Translations under genes and position numbers: made by a program
Part shown: in pieces, positions 1 to 6,045 of the stretch
Position numbering within the stretch: the stretch's first letter is position 1
Layout of the letters: each line of letters begins with the position of its first letter
Source: CAYNLG01 sp964397995
GTDB lineage: Bacteria > Planctomycetota > Phycisphaerae > FEN-1346
Direction: 5' to 3'
NCBI GenBank assembly: GCA_964397995.1
Contig: CAYNLG010000067.1
Span: forward strand, 1 to 21,037
DNA length: 21,037 bases
The notes under the pieces: generated by a model
Database searches by the model: none
Told to the model about the DNA's origin: nothing
Seen by the model: only the letters and a program-made list of their open reading frames with translations

Positions 1-56
1 CAAAACAAGGCTAGCAAAGGATTTAGAATGCGCCAGAAAAATTAGTCACACCCGTG

Positions 57-70
57 TACGGTGTACCGTA
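57..70. repeat. short inverted repeat upstream of the first promoter
   Basis: TACGGT and ACCGTA are perfect 6-bp arms separated by two bases. The element lies about 40 bases upstream of the -35 box at 109. It could be an operator half-site pair, but chance is a real alternative because the arms are short. Confidence 0.35.
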
Positions 71-108
71 GTTTGTGTAAATCGTGCGAGGCGGCGGGGG
101 CCGGGCGA

Positions 109-136
109 TTGACAGCGTTACGTTCATGCGTAAGAT
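109..136 (+). promoter_or_regulatory. sigma70-type promoter (TTGACA-N16-TAAGAT)
   Basis: A perfect -35 box TTGACA at 109-114 is followed after 16 bases by TAAGAT at 131-136, which matches four of six consensus -10 positions. The predicted transcription start near 143 lies about 24 bases before the tandem ATG codons at 167 and 170. It supports transcription of the membrane ORF that follows. Confidence 0.55.
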
Positions 137-166
137 TAGGTACAGAAACAGGAATGCTGGGGGGTC

Positions 167-574
167 ATGATGACAGAGAGAACGTCGGCCCACCGCGGCT
201 CGCCTGAACCCATCGAAGCCGGTGCGCGGTACCGGGCGACCTGTTTCCGGTGCCTTGGCGCCTGGCCCGTGTGGACGTCGCTGCTCGGGGGCGGGCTCTT
301 CGCGGGGCTCTGCACGTACCTGGCCCTCAGGTGGCTCACGCCGCCCGGCGTTATGGCCATTCTGGTTGCCGCGGCCGTCGGAGGCGTGTCGGCCGGCGTG
401 GGCGCCGTCCCCTTCGGGTTCCTCCTCCATCGCGCGGTTCGGCGCGAACTGCGGCGCCCGCGTGCCTGGCGGTTCGCCTCGCCGACCCCCCGTGCCCCCC
501 GGCTGCCGTCCACGTCTTGCGGCCCCCGGCGGCGGCGCCTACAATGCCGCCGACCTGAGTGCAAGGAGGGCGCG
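167..574 (+). CDS. putative two-TM membrane protein, in frame with and unstopped before the D-lyxose isomerase
   Basis: The frame opens with two ATG codons after a G-rich stretch (weak ribosome binding site) and a good promoter. Residues 1-30 are polar. Two hydrophobic segments follow at about 36-56 and 62-88, separated by a short Pro/Gly turn, then an Arg-rich end (HRAVRRELRRPR). Codons up to about position 470 are GC-rich at the third base, as expected for a real gene here. After that the translation becomes Arg/Pro/Cys-rich and looks non-coding. No stop codon occurs before the isomerase start at 575, so on paper this is one 363-codon frame ending at 1258. I read it as a small membrane protein whose stop was lost by mutation or a sequencing indel around 470-560. 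A genuine membrane-anchored fusion is the alternative. No family is recognised. Confidence 0.4.
517..545 (+). promoter_or_regulatory. promoter of the D-lyxose isomerase gene (TTGCGG-N17-TACAAT)
   Basis: TTGCGG at 517-522 and TACAAT at 540-545 are separated by 17 bases. Transcription would begin near 552, about 23 bases before the GTG at 575 and just ahead of its AAGGAGG site. Its position inside the long upstream frame argues that the isomerase is expressed as a separate protein. Confidence 0.6.
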
Positions 575-1258
575 GTGAAGCGGAGCGAGATCAACGCCAT
601 CATGCAGGACGCGATCGATTTCATGGCGGCGCGCCGGTTCGCCCTGCCGCCGTTCGCGTTCTGGACACCCGACGACTGGGCCGCCAAGGGGCACGAAGCG
701 GACGAGATTCGCGAGAACGGCCTCGGCTGGGACATCACGGATTTCGGCGGGGGCGATTTCGCCCGTCTCGGCCTGCTCCTCTTCACCCTCCGCAACGGCA
801 ACCCGGCCGCGCCCGACGCCCCGAAGAGCTACTGCGAGAAGATCATGATCGTCCACGAGGAGCAGGTCACGCCCATGCACTTCCACTGGGCGAAGGCCGA
901 GGACATCATCAACCGGGGGGGCGGCGTGCTGCAGGTCGAGCTATGGAACGCCACCGACGACGAAGCCGGCCTCGCCGACACACCGGTGGAGGTCTCGATG
1001 GACGGGGTGCGGCACACGTTCGAGGCGGGGACGGTGGTGGACCTGGCGCCGGGCGAGTCGATCACGCTGACGCGGCACCTGTACCACTCGTTCTGGGGCG
1101 AGCCGGGCCAGGGGCCCGTGCTGGTGGGCGAGGTCTCGAAGGTGAACGACGACGCCAGCGACAACCGCTTCCACAAGCCGATCGGCCGGTTCCCGGCGAT
1201 CGACGAGGACGCCCGGCCGCTGCACCTCTTGTGCACGGAGTATCCGGCGGCGGGCTAG
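575..1258 (+). CDS. D-lyxose ketol-isomerase-like cupin enzyme
   Basis: This 227-residue protein matches the length and N-terminal pattern (MKRSEINAIM, then LPPFAFWTPDDW) of the D-lyxose isomerase family. Those cytoplasmic Mn-dependent cupins interconvert D-lyxose and D-xylulose, often also D-mannose and D-fructose. A cupin motif is visible at 101-117: H102 and H104 in MHFHW, E109, then a GGG turn. The second motif supplies H171 in RHLYHSF. Together these give the expected two-His/Glu/His metal site. The GTG start at 575 is chosen because AAGGAGG (563-569) lies five bases upstream, a promoter lies just before that, and family members begin here. No other sugar gene is nearby, so the physiological substrate is uncertain. 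Fold and family assignment are strong; exact sugar specificity is inferred. Confidence 0.9.
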   Translation: MKRSEINAIMQDAIDFMAARRFALPPFAFWTPDDWAAKGHEADEIRENGLGWDITDFGGGDFARLGLLLFTLRNGNPAAPDAPKSYCEKIMIVHEEQVTPMHFHWAKAEDIINRGGGVLQVELWNATDDEAGLADTPVEVSMDGVRHTFEAGTVVDLAPGESITLTRHLYHSFWGEPGQGPVLVGEVSKVNDDASDNRFHKPIGRFPAIDEDARPLHLLCTEYPAAG

Positions 1259-1315
1259 GCGTCAGGCGGGCCCGCGCGTCCCCCCCCCTTCCCTCACGGT
1301 CCGCAGCTGCGCGAC

Positions 1316-2188
1316 TCAGTAGCGGTAGTCGTGGAGGATTTCGGTCTTCGTGCGGTTCTGGTTGCCGCTGCTGCCGCCGCCCCCGGAGGGCTGCGTCTGG
1401 TCGGCCGGCGCGGGGGGCGTCTGGCCGGGCTGGTTCTTGGCGGCCGGGAGGGGGGCCGAGCCGACGGGCGGCAGGGGAAGGGTCACGTTTCGCCGCGTGC
1501 TCGCCACCGTTTCCTGGCCGGTGAACCCGGCCGTCGTGGGCACGTTGCTGCGGCGCTGGCTCGCCAGGTGCTGGACGGCCTGCTGGATTTTGGGGTTGGT
1601 GAACTGGCCGGTGACCAGGGTGGTGCGTTTGCCGAGGGTGTGGTTCTGGACGCCGATGCGGCCGGGTCCGGTGATGCCGAAGCGGCCGCCCGTGTCGGGC
1701 CGGTGGGAGCAACGGACGCCCTTGGTGCCCTGGACCGAGAGGGTGGCCGAGGGGGTGACGATGGCGAAGTCGCTGGCGGCCTCGCCGCGCTCGACGATTG
1801 ACTGGGTGCTGCCCTGCTTGAGGTACAGGCGCGTGCGGACCGTATTGCCGTCGCGGCGGAGTTCGCCGATGCGGACGACGGTCAGAGGATCGACCTGGAC
1901 GAGGCTGTCGCGGCTTTCGAGGACGGCGCGGGCGCGGAAGCCGGTCCGGACGTCGAAGCCCTCGGCCAGGGCCTGGCCGACGTCGAGGGCCTGCCAGGGC
2001 TGTTCGGCGCCGGTGCGGTACTCGACGGTGCCCTCGACCTCTTTGGCGACCGTCTGGAGGGACTCGTCGGGCGCGGCCTGGGGGTCGGGCGCGTCGGCGG
2101 GGGCGTCAACCGCCTCCGGCTCTGCCGCCCACGCCAGACCGGCCGAGAGACATAGGACACCCAACAGCGCAGCGAACGTGCGAAGAAT
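1316..2188 (-). CDS. secreted FecR-domain protein 1, probable ATT start
   Basis: Read from ATT at 2188 this is 290 residues. A hydrophobic signal peptide (MLRTFAALLGVLCLSAG) ends near AWA/AEP. A FecR-type domain follows at about 45-150, with EVEGTVEYR, then DVRTGFRARAVLE, then TPSATLSVQGTKG. The C-terminal third is a low-complexity Pro/Gln/Gly/Asn tail. It is paralogous to the protein at 3224-4051. Unlike classical FecR regulators, no cytoplasmic anti-sigma segment is present, so a periplasmic or surface structural role is more likely than TonB signalling. The start is unusual: AAGGAGG (2202-2196) sits seven bases before ATT, no ATG or GTG is available after the in-frame TAA at 2201, and the paralogue begins with ATG at the homologous position and the same spacing. 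A TTG at 2164 would discard most of the signal peptide. The gene follows the PEP-CTERM gene in the same frame, separated by 12 bases. Confidence 0.8.
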   Translation of the reverse strand: MLRTFAALLGVLCLSAGLAWAAEPEAVDAPADAPDPQAAPDESLQTVAKEVEGTVEYRTGAEQPWQALDVGQALAEGFDVRTGFRARAVLESRDSLVQVDPLTVVRIGELRRDGNTVRTRLYLKQGSTQSIVERGEAASDFAIVTPSATLSVQGTKGVRCSHRPDTGGRFGITGPGRIGVQNHTLGKRTTLVTGQFTNPKIQQAVQHLASQRRSNVPTTAGFTGQETVASTRRNVTLPLPPVGSAPLPAAKNQPGQTPPAPADQTQPSGGGGSSGNQNRTKTEILHDYRY

Positions 2189-2200
2189 GGCTCGTCCTCC

Positions 2201-2980
2201 TTAGCGCGTGCGGCCCGCGGCCCGGGCCGCCCGGTGCCAGCGTACCAGACCGACCCCCAGCGCGACAAGCAGAACCGTGGCGGGTTCCGCATTGGCCGCG
2301 ACGGTCAGGCCGTCATAGTACATCGACGAGGCGGCCTCTTTGATGTAGTCGTCCGTCAGGAGGGCCAAGTGGTCGGTCCAGCCCTCGTTGATGAACGGCG
2401 CGCACTCGGCGATGAGGCTTTCGCCGTACCATACGGACATGCACATCATCTCGTGGCTCACGTAGAGTTCGAGGTTCTGCCAGATGCCCGGGGTCCAGTG
2501 GTAGCCGGTGTCGGCGCCGTTGACGTGGATCTCGCCGTTGAAGACGAAGTGGACGGCGTTGGTGACCACGTTCTCGCAGGCATCGCAGTACAGGCCGACG
2601 ACGTAGTCGGCCTCGTTCAGGGCCTCGATCTTCACGGTCTGCACGGCCCAGATGTCGGCGCCGTAGGCCAGTTCCGGGTCGAAGTACCACTCGGCCGCCA
2701 GGTGGAAGGCCGGATTGTCGAAGTCGTAGGACCCGTCGGGCGTAATCTGGAGGGCCTGGGTGCCCTCGGCGGCGTCCTGATCCTGGACGACCACGTCGGT
2801 CCGGCCGCAGGTATTCCAGAAGTTCTGGCCGTGGAGCGGGCCGGTGGTGTAACCGTTCTCGGCCTCGAATCCGGCGACCGAGAAGATGGCAGCGCGTGCG
2901 CCGCCGGCGGCCAAGGCCACCGCAAAGACAGCCGCGGCTACACGTAGCGCAGCCGCACCCCTCGAGACTGTGCGCGCCAC
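2201..2980 (-). CDS. PEP-CTERM-like secreted protein with jelly-roll-type domain
   Basis: This 259-residue protein starts at GTG 2980, preceded by a G-rich AAGGGGG site. It has an Arg-containing n-region and a long hydrophobic signal peptide ending near ARA/AI. The mature part (FEAENGYTTGPLHGQNFW onward) resembles planctomycete secreted beta-sandwich (LamG/concanavalin-like) proteins. That likeness is pattern recognition, not a domain search. The C-terminus is sorting-signal-like: AEPAT, a hydrophobic stretch LLVALGVGLV, then basic residues. It differs from the usual motif by having AEP instead of PEP and an extended basic tail (RWHRAARAAGRTR). Its TAA stop overlaps the ribosome binding site of the downstream FecR gene, so the two are probably co-translated. 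The expected processing enzyme, an exosortase, is not in the window. Confidence 0.75.
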   Translation of the reverse strand: MARTVSRGAAALRVAAAVFAVALAAGGARAAIFSVAGFEAENGYTTGPLHGQNFWNTCGRTDVVVQDQDAAEGTQALQITPDGSYDFDNPAFHLAAEWYFDPELAYGADIWAVQTVKIEALNEADYVVGLYCDACENVVTNAVHFVFNGEIHVNGADTGYHWTPGIWQNLELYVSHEMMCMSVWYGESLIAECAPFINEGWTDHLALLTDDYIKEAASSMYYDGLTVAANAEPATVLLVALGVGLVRWHRAARAAGRTR

Positions 2981-3093
2981 TGTTCTGCCCCCTTGGCAGC
3001 CCCTCCCCTGGTCTGCAGGCGCAGACCTCAGGCGGCGGCCGACTCCAAGACGTTAGACTCCAGCCTGCCCCTCCCCCGGGACAGTGCCACTAC

Positions 3094-3121
3094 ACTATAC
3101 ACGGTTTGCGGCCGGAGTCAA
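3094..3121 (-). promoter_or_regulatory. promoter of the PEP-CTERM/FecR1 operon (TTGACT-N16-TATAGT)
   Basis: On the minus strand, TTGACT (3121-3116) and TATAGT (3099-3094) are separated by 16 bases. Five of six positions match consensus in each box. The predicted start near 3087 leaves a leader of roughly 107 bases before the GTG at 2980. It lies immediately downstream of the terminator of the preceding gene, which makes the 2980-1316 pair an independent transcription unit. Confidence 0.7.
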
Positions 3122-3134
3122 ACGCCTGGCGGCG

Positions 3135-3175
3135 AAAAAGCGCGGGCGCCGGCCACCGTCGGCCGGCGCCCGCGC
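3135..3175 (-). terminator. intrinsic terminator of FecR2
   Basis: Arms at 3140-3154 and 3161-3175 are a perfect 15-bp inverted repeat (GCGCGGGCGCCGGCC) with a 6-base loop. On the minus strand the stem is followed directly by five T residues (3139-3135). It sits 48 bases after the FecR2 stop codon. Confidence 0.9.
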
Positions 3176-3223
3176 GCCTGCCCGCACATCCGGGCCTCCG
3201 CACGGACGGCCCTCTGGCCACAC

Positions 3224-4051
3224 TCAGTCGCCGGTGCAGCCCTCGCCCGTGGCGGTTATGCGGTTGCTCAAGAGGTTGAGCAGCCGGTCGCGCAGGTCGC
3301 CCGGCCCGGCCATCAGGGCGCCCGAGGCCAAGCCCGCCCCCGAGCCGAAGGGGGTGGAGGTGAACGGGATGCCCCGCCGCGTGGCGGCCACAACCTCCTG
3401 ACCCCGCAGGCCGGCCGCCGCCGGGACGCCGCTGCGGCGGTTCTGGGCCAGGTGCTGGACGCCGCCCGTGATGGTGTCGTCGCTCGACTGGCCGGGGACG
3501 AGGTCGGTTTCGCGGCCGGTCTGGCGGCTGGTGATGCCGATGCGGCCGGCCGTGGTCAGACCGAACTGGCCGCCCGTGTCCGGCCAGTAGCCACACTGGA
3601 TGCCGCGGGTGCCCTTGACCGAAAGGGTCGTGGAGGGGGTGACGATGGCGAAGTCGCTCTTCATGCGGTCCTTCTCGACGACGGACTGGGTGCGACCGAC
3701 CTTGAGATGGATGCGGGTGCGGACGGTGTCGCCGCTTGGCCGCAACTCGGCCACCCGGGCGACCGTCAGCGGGTCGATCTGGACGAGGCTGTCGACCAGG
3801 TCCAGGACGATGCGGGCCCGGAACCCGGTCCGGACGTCGGCCCCGGCGGGGAGCGTCTGGCCGACCGTGGCCGCCTGCCACGGGTCTTCCGGCGACGGGC
3901 GCCACTCGACCGTCCCGTGGACCTCCTTGACGGTGGCCTCCAAGTCGGGGACCGGCGCCGCGTTGGGCGGGTCGGCGACCTCGGCGGCCCGAGCCGGACA
4001 GGTTCCCAGTGCGATCAGGGCCAGTACCACAACGTGTCGTGTGCGCAGCAT
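3224..4051 (-). CDS. secreted FecR-domain protein 2
   Basis: This 275-residue protein starts at ATG 4051, with AGGAGG seven bases upstream. A signal peptide (MLRTRHVVVLALIALGTC, cleaved near ARA/AEV) precedes a FecR-type domain at about 40-150 containing KEVHGTVEWR, DVRTGFRARIVLD and TPSTTLSVKGTRG. The C-terminal part contains QHLAQNRRSGVPAAAG, mirrored in FecR1 by QHLASQRRSNVPTTAG, so the two are clear paralogues along most of their length. The extreme C-termini differ: this one ends in a short predicted helix (LRDRLLNLLSN) and GEGCTGD. It has its own terminator and probably its own promoter, so it is monocistronic. No membrane anchor or sorting signal is seen after the signal peptide. The role is unknown; FecR-domain proteins outside iron signalling are mostly uncharacterised envelope proteins. 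Confidence 0.85.
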   Translation of the reverse strand: MLRTRHVVVLALIALGTCPARAAEVADPPNAAPVPDLEATVKEVHGTVEWRPSPEDPWQAATVGQTLPAGADVRTGFRARIVLDLVDSLVQIDPLTVARVAELRPSGDTVRTRIHLKVGRTQSVVEKDRMKSDFAIVTPSTTLSVKGTRGIQCGYWPDTGGQFGLTTAGRIGITSRQTGRETDLVPGQSSDDTITGGVQHLAQNRRSGVPAAAGLRGQEVVAATRRGIPFTSTPFGSGAGLASGALMAGPGDLRDRLLNLLSNRITATGEGCTGD

Positions 4052-4130
4052 GGTGCACCCTCCTGCTGAAGGTGCCGATGGCGCGCTCTGCCGCAGCGAT
4101 AGGCCACACGCGGGCCCGGCGAAGCGCTCA

Positions 4131-4159
4131 CTAAAAGTGTACGGCAGGGGGGCAGACAA
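4131..4159 (-). promoter_or_regulatory. candidate promoter of FecR2 (TTGTCT-N17-TTTTAG)
   Basis: On the minus strand, TTGTCT (4159-4154) is followed after 17 bases by TTTTAG (4136-4131); TTTAGT with an 18-base spacer is an alternative. The leader would be about 70 bases. The -10 match is modest. Confidence 0.4.
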
Positions 4160-4188
4160 TCCAAGCCGGGACGGGAAGGCGGCAGGAA

Positions 4189-4228
4189 TCTCGCCCTAAG
4201 CCTTTTTCTGGCAGGGGCTTAGGCGAGA
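4189..4228. repeat. imperfect inverted repeat upstream of the FecR2 promoter
   Basis: TCTCGCCCTAAGCC (4189-4202) pairs with GGCTTAGGCGAGA (4216-4228), with one bulged C. The 13-base loop begins with TTTTT. There is no T-run outside the stem on either strand, so it is not a typical terminator. It starts about 30 bases upstream of the FecR2 -35 box, where an operator could lie. It may also be a transcript structure at the end of the lectin mRNA. Confidence 0.5.
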
Positions 4229-4282
4229 CGGAGAAAACCGGGAAAACCGTGCGCCCTGCGCGACGCGTGCGGAAACCGCGCG

Positions 4283-4320
4283 AAAAAACGCCGCGGGGCC
4301 GACCCAAGGCCGACCCCGCG
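4283..4320 (-). terminator. intrinsic terminator after the lectin-like PEP-CTERM gene
   Basis: Arms at 4292-4304 and 4308-4320 form a 13-bp stem with two G-U wobbles and a 3-base loop. On the minus strand the stem is followed by GCG and then six T residues (4288-4283). It lies 32 bases after the stop codon at 4353. Confidence 0.85.
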
Positions 4321-4352
4321 CCGCCGTTGCGGACGGAATTCTCAGGAAGCTC

Positions 4353-4940
4353 TTACCGGCGTCGGCGGCGAGCCAGGATACCCACCGCCCCGAGGCCCAG
4401 CAGGGCCAGGGTCGCCGGTTCGGGCACCCATTCGATGACGTAGCCGCGGACCTGGTCGTAGTTCACGATGTCGTTCCACAGGGGGCTCATCAGGGTGCCC
4501 GGGCCGAACAGTTGGAGCCAGTGCTCGTTGCCGCTGACGTTGTTCGGCTCGCCCGAGGCCCAGTTCAGGTAGGACGCCCAGACGGCCCCGTCTCCGGCCA
4601 CCCAGTGCCAGTCGCCGGCCGGTTCGGGCCCGGCCGGGCCCTGGTAACCGCCCAGCCAGGGGCCCTGGCCGTTGCCGGCCCCGTCGATGAACCAGAAGTC
4701 GGGAGTGTCCACGAGGTCATAGACGAAGGCGTTCTCAGCGGGCGACGTGATGGTGGCCAGGTATCCGCCCCGGGCCGCGGCCGCCGCCTGCGCGTCGTCC
4801 CAGGTGATGCCGACGGAATCGGTGGGCGTCCACACCAGGACGGCCTCGTACCCGTGACCGTTTTCCGGCCACTGGACCTTGGCGTGTGCGGCGGCGGCCA
4901 GGGTCGCAAGGACCGCCAGGCTGAGCGTCATTCGCGTCAT
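4353..4940 (-). CDS. C-type-lectin-like PEP-CTERM protein
   Basis: This 195-residue protein starts at ATG 4940, with GGAGGG seven bases upstream. Signal peptide residues 1-20 (cleaved near AHA/KVQ) precede a C-type-lectin-like domain at about 28-171. Characteristic elements are the helix WDDAQAAAAARGGYLATITS, then PWLGGYQ, then EPNN at 131-134 and WND at 155-157. EPN is the motif that in animal lectins contributes to calcium and mannose-type sugar binding. The protein contains no cysteine at all, so the disulfides of classical lectin domains are absent. The C-terminus is a textbook PEP-CTERM signal: PEP at 173-175, LALLGLGAVGILA, then five arginines. It is likely exported and anchored or released by an exosortase. 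It follows the gene at 4983 by 42 bases and ends the transcription unit. Confidence 0.88.
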   Translation of the reverse strand: MTRMTLSLAVLATLAAAAHAKVQWPENGHGYEAVLVWTPTDSVGITWDDAQAAAAARGGYLATITSPAENAFVYDLVDTPDFWFIDGAGNGQGPWLGGYQGPAGPEPAGDWHWVAGDGAVWASYLNWASGEPNNVSGNEHWLQLFGPGTLMSPLWNDIVNYDQVRGYVIEWVPEPATLALLGLGAVGILARRRRR

Positions 4941-4982
4941 CGGACTGCCCTCCAGCTTGAGCGGGCCCCTGCCCCGCACGGT

Positions 4983-5951
4983 TCAGCCGCGCTGGCGACG
5001 GGCCGCCAGCCCGGCCAGACCCAGGCCCACCAGGGCGAGCGTGGCCGGCTCGGGCGTGAAGAGCTCGAACGCCAAGTCCTTGGAGTAGTCGCCGATCATG
5101 TCCGGGCCGTCGTCCGGGAACTGGTAGTACGTCTCCTGGAAGAGGTCCGGATCCTGGTCCACGTGGACTTGGCAGGGGTATTCGAGGATGGCGATGTTGT
5201 CGACCTGGCCGGTCACGGCGTCGTCCTGGAAGTGGTAGATGGCCGTGCCGTCGGGCAAGGTGCCCACGGGCTGCTCACCGGGAAGGACGTTGCCGGAGGC
5301 CAGGTCGTTCTTCACCGTGTAGTCGCGGTTGTGCCATCCCCACTCGGTCATTTCCTGCGCCCCCGCGGGCACGTCCACCAGGGCAACGATCTTGATCCAG
5401 AAGACCTCGTCCGCGAGTTGGGGGAACGGGCAGGCGAGTTCCGCGTTGTACATGTAGACCGGCTCGGCCGGGTTGCTGCCGGCGATCAACCGCTCCGTGA
5501 AGGTGCCCGACCCCGGGGCCAGCGGGCCGCGCGTCACCACCTGGTTGATGATCTGCTGGTCCGGGTAGCTGAAGGGGTGCTGCCCGGCCGGGTCGTTGGC
5601 CGGCATGTCGGTCTCGAAGCAGATCAGGAACTGGTTCACGGGCTGGTCGGCGATCTGGTTCAGGTACGAGCCCCACCACGTGACGTGGACGACGGGCCCG
5701 TCGACGCGGTCGGCAAAGTCGTCGGCCATGAAGACCCCCTGGTACAGCGGGTCGGCCGTGCCGCCATCCATGTGCCACCACGCGGTGCTCAGTTCGTCGT
5801 GGCCGTAGTAGACCTGGCCTTCGATGGGCGTCGCGATCATCGGCACCTGCGAGAACTTCGGCTTCTGCCCGGGGAGCGGGTCGGCCAGCACGGCCGAGGC
5901 CGCGACCCCAAGGACCAGCACCGTCAGTGTCGTCAGCTTGAGCGCGTTCAT
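4983..5951 (-). CDS. PEP-CTERM protein with ADDF...GPV...W domain
   Basis: This 322-residue protein starts at ATG 5951, with GGAGGG five bases upstream. Signal peptide residues 1-23 end near VLA/DP. The mature domain includes MADDFADRVDGPVVHVTWWGSY, of which the ADDF, GPV and W positions recur in the protein at 7276-8061. That suggests a shared planctomycete secreted beta-rich domain (I believe catalogued as a DUF, possibly DUF7901, unverified). A conserved-looking FWIKIVALVDVP strand and WGWHNRD segment follow. The PEP motif is at about 300-302, then LALVGLGLAGLAARR. The function is unknown. The gene lies between two other PEP-CTERM genes in the same orientation and is probably co-transcribed with them. 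Confidence 0.8.
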   Translation of the reverse strand: MNALKLTTLTVLVLGVAASAVLADPLPGQKPKFSQVPMIATPIEGQVYYGHDELSTAWWHMDGGTADPLYQGVFMADDFADRVDGPVVHVTWWGSYLNQIADQPVNQFLICFETDMPANDPAGQHPFSYPDQQIINQVVTRGPLAPGSGTFTERLIAGSNPAEPVYMYNAELACPFPQLADEVFWIKIVALVDVPAGAQEMTEWGWHNRDYTVKNDLASGNVLPGEQPVGTLPDGTAIYHFQDDAVTGQVDNIAILEYPCQVHVDQDPDLFQETYYQFPDDGPDMIGDYSKDLAFELFTPEPATLALVGLGLAGLAARRQRG

Positions 5952-5995
5952 CGGTTCCCTCCGTTTCCGCGGTCTATCCCGCGTTTTCGCGTTCC

Positions 5996-6027
5996 GGCGG
6001 GGCCGCCCACCGCGGGCGGCCCCCGCC
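5996..6027 (-). repeat. strong hairpin between two PEP-CTERM genes
   Basis: GGGGCCGCCC (5999-6008) pairs perfectly with GGGCGGCCCC (6014-6023) across a 5-base loop. GGC/GCC extends the stem after one bulged C. No T-run follows, so factor-independent termination is unlikely. mRNA stabilisation or processing between the cistrons is possible. Confidence 0.6.
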
Positions 6028-6045
6028 GCGTTTCGTCGTCACACA

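Noticed and set aside
2162..2164. TTG as the start of FecR1
   Set aside because: It is 31 bases from the Shine-Dalgarno site and removes the basic n-region and part of the signal peptide; ATT at 2188 fits spacing and the paralogue.
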